This document shows positions 21,769 through 33,051 of a stretch of DNA of 64,000 bases, one piece after another. How positions within the stretch are numbered: position 1 is the first letter of the stretch; each line of letters begins with the position of its first letter. The stretch is taken from assembly GCA_021030915.1 (NCBI GenBank), contig JAGEMR010000130.1, positions 1-64,000 on the forward strand. Reading direction: 5' to 3'. The notes beneath the pieces were generated by a model that was given only the letters and a program-made list of their open reading frames with translations, was not told the DNA's origin and searched no databases. This DNA is from Astrothelium macrocarpum (taxonomy: Eukaryota > Ascomycota > Dothideomycetes > Trypetheliales > Trypetheliaceae). The translations under genes were made by a program, and so were the position numbers.

Positions 21769-23849
21769 GGCAATGGACCTTATTTGGAAGTCTAGAATGT
21801 AGGTCCTTGGACTTTTGAAGCTCGGTCAAAAGGTTCGTTAGCAATCTAATAATTGCCCGTTACCTTTGCGATTTACAAAAAATCACCGAATGGCGGTCCT
21901 GCTCGGGCGAATATATTTGCGCATGAGCCCCAAAATAATCAAGGATATCCAACAGCACCAGAGACGACGAGCCGGATCCCAATAAATGGACTCGATTCAC
22001 GGGAGTTGAACGACTGTTTGCTGAGATCTTGATAGGGGGTGGAACACGAGGCGAAGTATAAACGCGATTGTACCTCCTCAAATGTCGACGACCCAGGATA
22101 GCACGTCACCCTACGCGTCGGAGGATTTCGAACCCGGCTCGGGAATGGGCCAGGAGCAACTGTGTGTCCTTTAAAAGTGATGCGATCTTTCACCTCGTGG
22201 GCGATATTGCGTAATACTCTCTATACTGGATCTTGTCAGTCCCATTTCCATGAACAGTCAACGTCCAGAATCTGCAGCGACTGGGAGTAACCAAGGCAGA
22301 GAGTCTGGGTGAGAGATCGGATTGTGCAGATTGCGACTCAACGATTCCCATGACCTTGCAACAGACATGGGCATCGTACGTCAGCGGACCGCCGGGACGT
22401 GGCCAGAAACAGGCCGTAGACGATTCCCAAAAGGTTCACGTACATGATTGCAAGGGGTCCTCCCCGTTACGAGCTTTGTTGGGTCGGGTGCCAGCAGCAA
22501 AGTACGTGCTTCGGAGAATTTTGGATGTCGGTTGAGCGAGGCTGACGGCGAGAGATCCGATGACGCAGGGGCGCTCTGGGAGAGAGTGGACGGGAAACTG
22601 GAACGGCGCGATCGCGACGGACGACAGGCGCGTCGAGGTACACGACGGTAGATGGAATTGAAGGTTTGGTAGAGGGTACGGAAGAACAGAAGCAGGGACA
22701 AGACGAGAGGGACGGGGAGATGACGGAGATGGAACTAGGGTAGGGCAAATCATTGCACCATTGACTGTCCGTCTCCGCGGCGCCCAGACGTTCGTAGCCC
22801 AACCCTCTGCTTCTCGCACGCTTTTTTGGCCGTTCCGGATGCGTATATTTGGGGCACCTGCATTTCAGACTCCTGGTTCATGTCCCGCCAGCCTGCCTGT
22901 CACAACGCTCATGCATTTTCGGTACCACCAACGCCATCTAGAGCTGCACCCAGCCAGTGCTTGCTTGCTTGCCAAGCTGCGATTCTTCAGGCATCTACCA
23001 TGCACAGAATTAGCAGGCTTCGCACTGTTTCATCATGTATAGCAACGGTCAACTACGTCACTACCGCAAATAACTTTTGTGGCTTTTGTAGTTGTGCCCT
23101 ATCACTCCCATGTCTCCAAGAAGCAACCCGGCCATGAGACCTTATCAATTGATAAAATTGAAGTATCATTGCATGAACACTTCATCCCACAGACCGGGTC
23201 CATGTTTCGCTCCATCACGAACTCGCACCAATGACTGTATTACTGTATCATCATCCATCCCCCATTTGGAGGCAAGGGATGGGCGGAAACTCCCGATTTG
23301 CTCGGACAGCTCCCGTGATGCCCTCATACAGGGCCACGAGTCCGCAGTACCATGAGGATGATTAGTAGGTTCGTTGCACCGGCACAGCCGGTTTAGTGAT
23401 CCTCCCGTCCGGGCTTGAGAAACGTTTCTTCATGTTCCTGAACCGCCGCCCAATAATCACTGGCCATGCCTTTACCGCCAGCTATTTATTCTTGGTTTGG
23501 CTCGTCGTAATCGCCCAATGTAGCATTGTCACTGGACGTTGTTGCCAGGAGAATGATGTCTGGGCCCGCACGTAACCCCAGATTTTCTCCCAGTGCCAAA
23601 CTTAAACACACCATTATCGCCGATGTGCTTCGATTCTGCAACTTCGATGCAAGAACCGAGCTTCTCCGGACCCATATAACTTAACGATCACATAGAGTGT
23701 GTCCGATTTGAACCTCTATTGATAGCATTGTCTTGTCGGCAAGGGCTGTAGACGTCTCCGCTCTGCCACACCTTGCGATGCTGGAGGAGGATGCACCGAA
23801 TAATAGGCTTAGCGCTGCATAGACCTAGTGACCCAGTCGTCGAAGCAAC
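21769..23849. other. Divergent 2.1-kb intergenic region
   Basis: Separates the PAS gene (-) from the EED-like gene (+). The stretch 22540-22750 is purine-rich on the + strand (22681-22740: 27 G, 6 C), that is CT-rich in the direction of the PAS gene, as in fungal promoters and 5' UTRs. Overlapping open frames there have no family signature. Confidence 0.45.
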
Positions 23850-25839
23850 ATGCACCATGCTTCAGATCTTCCTGGCCTGAGAGCATCGATACGGCTTGGA
23901 GTACGTAACCTCAATTATCAATCGATTGCGAATGATGACCATGGTTGACGTTTGCATAGGGAAAGGACTCAGAACACGAAGCAAAGGGTTGGAAAAAGCT
24001 TGCTTATGCCTAGCACCAGACATCTCACCCTGAAACAGACGCACTCTATGATGTGAAATTCTATCCATATACCGCCGCAGGCGAGGACCCCGTGTTTGCT
24101 GTGACTGGAGGTGCTCAGGTTTGGTTTTGCAAGATTGTTGTCGTCACAATAAATTAATACATACAGACGTTTATATGCCGGCCTCTACATCAAAAAGACA
24201 CTGCAGTTGAAATTCTACGGTGGTTCAAAGATGATAATGTAAAATTTTTCGCGATACCAAATTCCCATTACCTATATGCTCACCTACTTCAAGGCCAATG
24301 TCCAGCTGAACAGCCTAGCTTGGATGCAATCATCCAAAGGCGAACCTTTGGTTTCCGTATCCGGAGATGATGCCAAAATCAAAATCTACAATGTTCAAAC
24401 GGGCGAATTACCAAGGGCAAGATTTGAATTTCTTTACCATCTTCTCAATCACCTGACTGATCAAACTTCCAGGTCCTTGTTGGCCATGGCTCGGTATTCT
24501 TACCATTCGAATATCCTGGTGCACGTGGCTGACAAGAGCAATGTAGCTGATCAACGACTTGACAGTATCGCCAACATCACCCACAATCCTTGCCTCTGCA
24601 TCTGCAGATCATTCAATTCGGATTTGGGACTTGAAGCGTCGACCCAACAAAAACCCCTGCTCCACTATTTGCAGCGGTGGAGGTCACAAGGAGGGCGTTC
24701 TTACTGTTGTATGAATGACGTTGTTTAAATTCGCGTCAGATGCTAAGTTTAACAGGCGTTCCACGATAATGGCCGCTACCTTCTCTCAGGAGGCCTGGAT
24801 ACAGTCGTGAACCTGGTACATAGAACACATCACACATCATTAACAAGTTCGCTGACTTCTCTAGTGGGTCTTGCCTGACCTCGCGGGAACCTCAAAAGAC
24901 GATGACAGCGTTACACAAATACATTACCCACATTTCTCCACCACCGAGCTCCACCACGATTTCGTCGACTGGCAAGTTCCAATTCAACTCTCCCATCTTC
25001 TACCCAGCACTCCAACCCCTTCTAACCTCCTCACCCACAGCATAACATTCTACGGCGACCTCATCCTCTCCCGCGCCTCCAAAGAAAACCGCATCCTCCT
25101 CTGGAAAATCGACGGCTTCTCCTCTCTCGACCCCACCCCACCGGCCTCCACCGCGCCAACCACCAGCCAGCTCCAAGAAACCCGCTCCGCCTTCGGCGGC
25201 TCCTTCCAACGCCTCCTCTCCTTCGGCGCGCCCAACACCACGCTCTTCTACATGCGCTTCGGCCTCTTCCACCAGCCGCACAAACACCCCATCCTCGTCA
25301 TCGGCAACGAGAAATCCCGCTTCCTCTTCTGGGATCTGCAGCGCCTCGAAGACGGCAGCAGCAACAGCAGCATCAGCAACACCACCAGCTCCGCTCCCGA
25401 CGGCTCCTCCACTCCCTCCTCCGCCGTCGGCGCCGCCGCCGCCGCCGCCGCCCCGGACGATAGCAGCAACAACAACACGCTGCGGCCGCCACCCATCATC
25501 CACGGCCATGCTGCGCACCACCTGCTGGGCGGCAAGCGCGACCGCAGCGCGCTGGGCATGGCGCGCGAGCAGAGCGTGGTGAGCGAGGCGTCGAGCGGGG
25601 TGGGGAGCTCGCATTCCGGCACGACGACGACGACGACGGCGGGGATGGGGATGGGGCTGGATGCCGCGGGCAGGCGCGCGGTGATCCACGATCCGTTTGC
25701 GAGCGTGCCGCCGCATAAGCGGATTACCGTGCCGAAGATTGGGTTTGCCACGAGGCAGATTGATTGGAGTCCTGGCGGGGAGTGGGCGGTGGCGGTGGGG
25801 GATCATGGGATGGTGGTTTTGTTTAGGAGGTGGGACTGA
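23850..25839 (+). CDS. EED: EED/ESC-type WD40 subunit of Polycomb repressive complex 2
   Basis: Eight exons, 23850-23900, 24014-24118, 24167-24238, 24294-24416, 24473-24493, 24547-24708, 24756-24815 and 24865-25839, all in phase 0, give 522 aa. EED binds H3K27me3 and activates the EZH2-type methyltransferase of PRC2. Family marks are YDVKFYPY, FAVTGGAQTFICRP, SVSGDDAKIKIYN, LVGHGSLINDLTVSP, SASADHSIRIWDL, YLLSGGLDTVVNLWVLPDL, the signature QIHYPHFSTTELH with FVDW, GDLILSRASKENRILLWK, TLFYMRFGLF, and a final ATRQIDWSPGGEWAVAVGD. Intron 4 is GC-AG (24417-24472), and exon 5 is only 21 nt. A low-complexity insert of about 120 residues, with an Ala run, interrupts the last blades. The first exon (17 aa) is the least certain part. 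Confidence 0.88.
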
Positions 25840-25920
25840 GGAGGGAGGGATGGGATGGGTGGGTTGCTGTGAGGGGTTCAAGAGCCGGTGGATGGCGTGT
25901 TAGTTGGAGGTTGGGTACGG
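24960..25920. other. C-to-G skew island B
   Basis: The + strand is C-rich from about 24960 to 25500 (25081-25140: 25 C, 8 G) and G-rich from about 25560 to 25920 (25801-25860: 31 G, 2 C), with a GCGC-rich crossover at about 25540. The G arm continues past the stop codon at 25839. Confidence 0.7.
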
Positions 25921-26323
25921 GTTTTTGTCAAAATGGCGATATTAAAGAATGAGTGTTGTGATGATTCCTCGATTTTGAGGATTCGCGTCTCGTGAGATGT
26001 GCCTTTGATTATGCCACCATTACTCCCAACAAGCTCACGATCATCAGACGTTATGCTCTACGATTAAACTACTCTTGTGCGAGACAGTGCCAATATTGAG
26101 GTCGTCCGCTGCAGAGGTCTGTCTTCTGTAAATCACCAAAACCATTCTTATTGCGTCGAGTGGTGAGTTTGATCGAGATCCAGTCCCATACGATGAGAAG
26201 TATACCGAAGATCGAGTCATCTATCTGGCGTTGCCAAAGTCTAAACGTCATGATAGCAACTAAAATGTCCAGATGCTCGTGGGCTAAAGGTCAATAGCTT
26301 GGAATGCCATTTTCGATTTACAT

Positions 26324-26719
26324 ATGGCTGTCAATAAGCCTTACTCGGCTCGAGGCAACTATCAAAACAACGAGTCAACATTATCAACGATTTGTGCTCA
26401 AAACACGCGTTTATCGAAATTACCCTCAAGGGTTTCTAGACAGACGGAAAGTCGATTATTGAAAAGAACAGAGCCATCAGTAAATGCCGCAAATAAGATC
26501 GAGAAGCAAACTTTGGTCCGTATTGATGAGAAGGCGAAAAATATACTTCGGCACTTGGAAGCTATTCATAGGCAAAGTCTTGGCGAGTCGATCGAGACTC
26601 GCCAACTCGGATCCAATGACGGAATCCAAGTACTCGACTTATCCCCATGCCAAGGTCCACATGGCTTGAGAAAAGCCCTACCCACCAGTGACGGCGCGTC
26701 GGGTCAGCTGCATGAATGA
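26324..26719 (+). CDS. Hypothetical small protein (131 codons)
   Basis: An ATG-started, intronless frame of 131 aa. It is basic and polar, with a possible helical stretch IEKQTLVRIDEKAKNILRHLE around residues 58-78 and no signal peptide, membrane segment or known motif. Its location in a long spacer makes a chance frame quite possible. Confidence 0.25.
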   Translation: MAVNKPYSARGNYQNNESTLSTICAQNTRLSKLPSRVSRQTESRLLKRTEPSVNAANKIEKQTLVRIDEKAKNILRHLEAIHRQSLGESIETRQLGSNDGIQVLDLSPCQGPHGLRKALPTSDGASGQLHE

Positions 26720-28625
26720 AGTCCAGAATTTCCGGGTGGTAGCATAGATCAGCATGATCTCCAACTGGGATCTGTAAGGCAAGCGGGTCGGTCTGTCCCG
26801 GACACGTGTAGAGCTCTCAGATTGTATCTTCCAAGTCTGGACAAGATCAAATTACCGACACGGTAGATTAGTCATTTTTAGATCTGGCGTTCAGCTATTC
26901 AGTAGATGGTGGCTTGAAGCGAGAACATCATATGCGACTCATGATTGCGTCTGACGGGGCTAGAAAAGGTAAAGAAAACATTTTTCGAATTTCGAGTCCG
27001 GTGGAGCTCCGGGGAGAGGCGTAGGGCTATCACGATGGAAATGGTAGTAAGCTGATGGCATTAGCCAATGGTGTTCGTTCAACTTTCTGTTGGCGCAAAC
27101 GCCACATCGCGTCGCGAATGACATCTCGGACCAAAATTCCCAGGAACCAGGAATTTCCCAGCCCAACCCTCTTGCAGAGAAGCCAAGCGAAAACAAGATT
27201 AGAATAGAAAACCGCGCCTCAAGGCATCTCTCGGAAATCGAGGTGGCTTGAAAGGGAGCGCCACAGTTCCACAGGGGCAGCGCTTTTTCGGTACACCACG
27301 AGAGAGGATCGGCACTTGAGGCGTCAAATCTTCATGACAACTCAACTGCCTTGGCTGAAACGTTCGAGAGCCAGACAAAGAGGACGAGAATCGTTCGATT
27401 CTGGAGCCTTGTACAAGCGCATGCAATACGAAAATCTTCCGGAATATAAAGGAATCCCATCAAAAGTTGGTAACACAATTGCTTTTGGCGTTCTCCAACA
27501 TTGAGGATTGGTCCCTGAATACGGAGAAGACCAAAATGAGAGATGACGAGATTACCCCGTATGCGGGCGAGAGGGTGTGACACTGCTTTAGAGGGGCATC
27601 TTTGTTTTCCGACAAACTTCATGTAGAAAAAGCATATGAGTTGTACAAATTTGTTGTCGCAGTATGCATGTTTCTTGCCATTTCGTCCAATGGCGGATGA
27701 GAATGGAAATATTTTTAGACACTCTCCATCATTCCAATTGGCCCAACAATACTGCTATTGGATGTGGCAGTTGGTGATGGGATGTTAGTGTTGTGGCAGC
27801 GCATAATTGAGAATTTCTTCTTGACGTAAGGCTCCCTATCAGCTGGTCGCCATCACGTCGCCATCACGTGTGGCTCAAACCAGGCGACACCGCTCGAATG
27901 AAGCTTCAAGACTTGCAGCCCCTGAGCAGGAGGAGCCGAGCCGCAATATCCAATATACTGTGGCCTGTGCTTTCAGGAACCCACCGGTTCGCCTAGTCCC
28001 AAAGAAGCCCATCTCATCCCCAAACGGAACGGGCTTGGATCATTCTGGCTTAATGCCTTCGCTAGTGCCATGTACAAAACCTTGGATTTGGTGACATCCC
28101 ACGGTTCCCGTTGCCGCCAACCTATAGTGACATGGCGCTACCCAAAGATAGAAAGCACGCGGCCTGATTACTTTGACCTCATTCATGGACTTCTGGCGCC
28201 TGTTCGTCAGACAATAGCATCTGCATCTTTTGCACTTGCTGCCGAGCAACCACCCTAGCCACAGACAAGGACCCGCCTGCTTTTCTCCGCGACCTCCACA
28301 GACGGACCTGACCCAACTGGGCATAAATCTGTTTACCGTATTCCAGCCGTTGGAGGTCTAGCCAACATGGACTATTTGCATCCTTCATACGCATTGGGAC
28401 AACATGAAGCTGCACCGTCTCGTGTGGAGAGTAGCCCAGGGGTCGGCCTATCCTTGGATCTGACTTTTGCACCTGTCATGGCCTGTTCGCTCGAACCTGG
28501 CCTTACTCTAGCTACCAGCAGCGGCACAGTTGTGGGCAATTAATGCTTGTCGGAGGCGCAAGCCTAGATTCTTGACCTTGCAAGTCCTTGTAAGTCCATG
28601 TTTCTCATGAAGCACGACAAAAAAG

Positions 28626-28634
28626 TTATATAAA
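28626..28634 (+). promoter_or_regulatory. Possible TATA box of the secreted PAN-like gene
   Basis: TATATAAAC-like sequence about 160 bp upstream of the ATG at 28792, followed by a CT-rich leader. Position and form fit a core promoter; not proven. Confidence 0.35.
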
Positions 28635-28791
28635 CTACTACCAGATCCCTCCAGTTGATCATCATCCTCATCTCTTCAGACAAGATCCAGACAAGAACAG
28701 CATCTAGTTCAGTCATTCACTCGCTTCCCCTACTCTTTCAATTGATCATCATCTGCCTTTCCTTTCTGGAAAATTTTTAAATACATTCACT

Positions 28792-30019
28792 ATGCGTTCT
28801 GTTATAGCTCTTTCTGCCCTTGTGGCATTGGCTATAGCCGCCCCAGCACCTGCTCCACAGGATGCTGGCATTGATTTTGACGGCGTCTCTGCCTTTGAAT
28901 CTGCCGTTGCTACTCTTCCAGTTGGAGCTCCTTCTAGTGGCACTGCAACTGCATCTGTTCCAACCTACACTTCGACAATTGCAGATACATCTGCCGCAGC
29001 TTCCGCTACTTCTAACCCTGTTGTCGAAGATCCTAACGACAAAAAGCGTTCGATTGTAAGCCGTGACACAGCGTGTCAGGCGTACCCAGCAGGGTGGGTT
29101 CTTCCCCAGCGTGTTCAGCGAAAAGCTTGTGCTCATTTGCAATAGCGCCGCTCCGCCTACGACTCCAGACACTGCCGCTGCTTTCCAGAGTAATTCCAAC
29201 TACAGCACCATTGCCCAAAATGCCCCGACCCCTCAAGGTTATGCTCTCGCTTTCGACAATCTCGATGGGGCTGTTCAATCTCCAAGTTATCTCGGTTACT
29301 ACATTTTGAATTCTTACGACACCATTAAATGCCAGGAGTACTGCGACGAGGCCAACGGATGCTCTTCTTTCAATGTCTACATCGAGCGTGATCCTTCCAT
29401 TGATCCTGCTGATGCTTGCCCCAACCCTCCCAGTACCGCCAATTACAAATGTGCTCTCTTTGGCGCTCCGGTCTGTGACGACATGGCCACCAACGTCGGC
29501 CAATATAGAGAACAATTCCAAGTCGTCATCGTTGCCTCCAACGCCTACGTCAAGACTGCTCCACCCCCAGCTCAAACCAACTTCACTGGACCAACCGAGC
29601 TAGGTGGTGCTATCCAAGTCCCATCGAGCTACAACAGCTACCTTGGCATGCGTATCTTTTCCATCTACGATCCTTCTCAATGTGCTGCTGTCTGCCAGTC
29701 CACGACTGCCTTTGACAAGAAGCACCTCGTCAGCAGCAGCGGTACCTATGCTCCTTGCAACTTCTTCAACACTTATATCCTCAGCAAGAACAATGCCGTC
29801 GTGGGAATGTACTGCTCCATGTACACCCAGCACTGGGACAAGAGCTACAGCACCAACGTCGGACAGTGGGATAGCGCCGGCAACCACTACACTGTTTCTT
29901 CCTCATACTCTTATGATCTTACCAACCCGGACCCTGGTGTCATCGCCTCTGCTTCTTCCTCTTCTTCTTCCACCACTGCTACCTCTTCTACTACTGCCCC
30001 CACCTCAAGCTCTACTTAG
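28792..30019 (+). CDS. Secreted PAN/Apple-like cysteine-rich protein
   Basis: Exons 28792-29093 and 29146-30019 give 391 aa. The signal peptide is MRSVIALSALVALAIAAPAP. A Thr/Ser/Ala-rich pro-region follows and ends in the dibasic site DKKRS at about residue 85, a likely Kex2 cleavage point. The mature part has two similar halves: one with CQEYCDEANGCSSFNVY (PAN/Apple-type cysteine spacing) and one with CAAVCQSTTAFD and CNFFNTYIL. The C-terminus is a short Ser/Thr tract. Such proteins are common, abundant extracellular products of Pezizomycotina, often annotated as carbohydrate-binding or hypothetical; no enzyme motif is present. The intron donor GTGGGT is non-standard beyond the GT, but it is the only one that keeps frame. 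Confidence 0.8.
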
Positions 30020-31311
30020 GAGGTCCGACTACAAGAGTTTCGTCAATGTCTTGGGTGGCTCTTTGATAATCCTTTCTCAATAATGTCTACACTTTCCTTT
30101 CAATGGTCACGCAATGGTGCTGGTGGATAATGCAATGGGCGCAAATGGGAATGTCTGGGTCGAAGGGAGGAACTAGACCCTGAAGAAAATATATACTCGC
30201 GTTCATCTTTTTTAGAATTTTCCTCTCGCGCAATGGCAACTCGAGTTTTGCAACTCAACTTACATTCCAAATTTGCCGTATCCTGCTCTTCTACGAGTGT
30301 GTAGTGTCTGAAAAGCGTCCACCAAGCTTACGAATTCGTTCAACAAACTAAAAGCACGGTATGGAAAGGGGTCGCTGAGAGTTTAACTGTCAATGATCCT
30401 AACAAAGTCAATCATCACATAAGCAACCTGGTTTCCCCACTTCTAGCCATCAAAGGCACACCGTCCTTCAAGCTATATTCTGCCAAACACGCACTCTATG
30501 CTAGTGTAGAAATGCGTGAATCTGCCTTGGTGCACAACACTAGAACAGCGGCAGAGGAACGCCTTCCTGTGTTACTCATCCCATTTGACGCACCGAATTC
30601 TGTCCACAGGTATATGACGATTTCATTGGACCTGAGTGCAGTCTCTTCGCTCCGGCGGCGCTAAATTTGCTGTGCATAACGGAGAGGCCGGTGTAGTAAC
30701 GGAAAGCTGCCACCAGACCCGAGAAAATGCTGCCTACCTCACCCGGCCTGTGGGTGCTAAAATTGCTGTGCAATTCCCAGCTCCCGCCACCCCTACTTAG
30801 CAAATGCAACCTATATCAAGTTCAAAGTTCAATCGACCTATCAGAGTTGAGAGGTCGGATAAGTTATGTGATGGTTCAGATTAGCTTTCGTTTTCCATTT
30901 CTCTTTTTTTGGACACATCGAGCCTGTTTGAGAGATAAGATGAGAAAAGTTCTTAGGTAAGGTGGCTTAAGCAACCTTTCGGCTCCGTTCGTTCAGTGGT
31001 CACATTTGCTAAGCGAGAGGTCAGGTAAGGTATACTTATACTCTATTGCTGTACCCGAATCTCTTTCAGGAAGAGAAACTCAAGCACGCTGCAGACTTTT
31101 GATTGGCGGCACGAGTGGATGCGTGGGGGTGAGGAGAGATGAGTGCAACCTCGTGCTGCAGTCAACCTTGTTATCAACGTTGTCTATCTAAGGTTACAGG
31201 CGCTCAGGTGGAGATGTTCTAACTACAACTCACTCCAATCCGAGCATTCACAGCTGGCCGACAACTAGCATTTAGTCGTCAAAGTTCAGAGAATTTTGAT
31301 CAAGACCCGCA
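30020..31311. other. Intergenic with repeat copies
   Basis: No gene. Near-identical 20-nt stretches recur at about 30661 and 30757 (CTAAATTTGCTGTGCA and CTAAAATTGCTGTGCA). One copy of the CTAAGCGAGAGGTCAGGTAA repeat lies at 31000-31032. Confidence 0.45.
31000..31032 (+). repeat. 33-bp direct repeat, left copy
   Basis: Matches 32561-32593 at 29 of 33 positions, including an identical 20-bp core (CTAAGCGAGAGGTCAGGTAA). Together the copies flank the orphan gene at 31312-31950. Confidence 0.75.
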
Positions 31312-31950
31312 ATGGCCTCGACTACGCCAATAATCACAGCCGATCAGTACAACATCACCAAAGACTTTGAAGAGCAACGACACGATGTTCCCGCAGACAT
31401 CCTCGATAGACTAGCTTCTATTTTTGTTCGGCATGGAATGCACGACGATTATTGTGTTGAACTTCTTCATCGGCACATCTCTCTGAAACCAGGCACAGTC
31501 ATGATTCACAGTCAGCCGAAGCCAGATCTATACATGTGTAGAGCCGAGCCTGTAGCGGCATATCCTGAGCTCTACCCGCAATCCAGCTGCCTGGACCAGA
31601 ATCGCGAATTCCAGCCCTTCGAATATACGTTATCCCCCTCCCGACTTGATCCTCAAAACGACTTTTTGCAGGACCTGGCAGATCTTCTCGTCTCTTGTGA
31701 GATGCATCAAGTGTTGGCACTGGCGAGAAAGCCGCAGCCTGGCAACAGCTCATCTTTTCTAGACGAATATCTTCTGCCAGATGGCACTGGAATGATCTGC
31801 GTCGGTCAAGACAACATCAAGGCGGATCAAGACTACGATAAAATTGTAACGGCTTGGACATTTGCTATAGACAATGGGTCCGTCGTGTGGGTTCCCAGTA
31901 AGGGTTGTGTACGCCAGGAAGGCGGAAGGCACGACGTGACCTATCCCTGA
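31312..31950 (+). CDS. Hypothetical protein (212 aa)
   Basis: A single-exon, ATG-started frame of 212 aa with balanced composition, no signal peptide and no membrane segment. It reads like a real globular protein. The first half has a His/Asp-rich stretch, FVRHGMHDDYCVELLHRHIS (residues about 43-62), followed by KPGTVMIHSQPKPDLYMC. The second half has LLVSCEMHQVLALARKP and a WTFAIDNGSVVWVP segment near the end. I recognise the style as a fungus-restricted hypothetical family but cannot name a function. It sits between two direct copies of a 33-bp repeat, so it may have been carried or duplicated by a mobile element. Confidence 0.6.
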   Translation: MASTTPIITADQYNITKDFEEQRHDVPADILDRLASIFVRHGMHDDYCVELLHRHISLKPGTVMIHSQPKPDLYMCRAEPVAAYPELYPQSSCLDQNREFQPFEYTLSPSRLDPQNDFLQDLADLLVSCEMHQVLALARKPQPGNSSSFLDEYLLPDGTGMICVGQDNIKADQDYDKIVTAWTFAIDNGSVVWVPSKGCVRQEGGRHDVTYP

Positions 31951-33051
31951 GACAATCACATTCAATATCATATGGAATGTTAGTGTTGTGAGATCAAGAT
32001 CGAAAGGGTTTGGTGTGGATTTGGTCAGCATAGCGTCTGCACAGCGACTGGTCAAGATAACGCTCAATCTCTTTTCGACTCTTTGACTTCGCCACAATCC
32101 AAGCCTCTGCGTAATGATTAATGAAACTTCTGCCAAAAAGTATTACTACATTACTCGTTGTTTTGCTATAAAATTCACGTTTTCCTCCAATCTAGTGAAG
32201 AGTTAGCTTAGTACAATACACACCTCCTCTGTGGCCATTTCATCGCCCAAGTGTAACTTTGCATCAGTAATTTTTTTCAGGTTCAAGTAAAGTTACACAC
32301 AAGTTATAACTCAGCAAACCTCTCGCTTAGCTGATAAAACTTCTCAAGATCTCGAGCTGGTCTGACCTCTCAAGATGAGAGATTATGTGAGTCAAATAAC
32401 CGGACAGCTAAACATAAAACCTGCTCTCTTCTCCAAAAAAAAAAAGCTCCAAAAACTTTCATCGGTTTTATATGCTTCAGTAAAAGGTTAGATGAAGAAG
32501 TTAAGAGGTCGGGTGAAGTGACTTTTCTGAGAGGTTTGGGTCAGATCAATTTCTGACCGGTCACATCAACTAAGCGAGAGGTCAGGTAAAGTACAAACTC
32601 AGTTACAGCTGAAGACAAAAAAGCGTTCAAGATATGAAAGAGAAGAGCTCGTGGTAAAAAGCAATCCTGGTTTGAAACGCTATCGGAAGCTTATGCACGC
32701 AATCAATTGAATAACGCAGGTGTGAATATGTTCAATGGATACGACTCTTACTTGGTCGTCGATCTTTTGATTCGCTATCTATGCAGGAAAGGAGCAAAAA
32801 GCCAGTAAACCGGCGTTGCCGCCATGTGGGAGAACGACTGTCTAGAAGACTTGCCAACAACCAATGTATGACGAGCGAATGCGAGAACAATATACATCTC
32901 GCATGTCCGTGAGGGAGAGATTGGGTAGAAAGGAGAAAAGCGCCCAAACGCCGCGCCAAACAATGACTGTGATTTCCACAGGGAATCACACATCTTCTTT
33001 TCTATGCATATTACCTTCCTCCGACAGACCTCGAGAGGTGCAAGCAAGCCA
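31951..33051. other. Intergenic, mostly the repeat region
   Basis: Apart from the inverted-repeat region, nothing is recognisable. It separates the orphan gene (+) from the convergent desaturase gene (-). Confidence 0.45.
32290..32600. repeat. MITE-like region with terminal inverted repeats
   Basis: CAAACCTCTCGCTTAGCTGAT at 32315-32335 and ATCAACTAAGCGAGAGGTCAG at 32565-32585 are inverted copies (about 17 of 21 pair). They bound roughly 230 bp with no coding capacity, an A-run at 32436-32446, and further degenerate GAGAGGTYDGG motifs (about 32363, 32505, 32531). The right arm is also the direct-repeat partner of 31000-31032. The structure suggests a small non-autonomous DNA element and a decayed relative. 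No clear target-site duplication could be assigned by eye. Confidence 0.5.

Larger units (their letters stand above)
25840..28791. other. 2.9-kb intergenic region
   Basis: No recognised gene apart from the doubtful small frame at 26324-26719. The last 200 bp, CT-rich with a TATAAA at about 28629, look like the promoter and leader of the secreted-protein gene at 28792. Confidence 0.45.

Noticed and set aside
22115..22150. tRNA T-arm-like sequence (GGGTTCGAAATCC on the minus strand)
   Set aside because: The flanking bases do not pair into a T stem, and no acceptor, D or anticodon arm can be drawn.
22540..22850. G-rich then C-rich stretch, opposite in order to the skew islands
   Set aside because: It lies in non-coding promoter DNA, is mainly a GA-rich (CT-rich on the PAS strand) leader tract, and is weaker; it is not the same kind of island.
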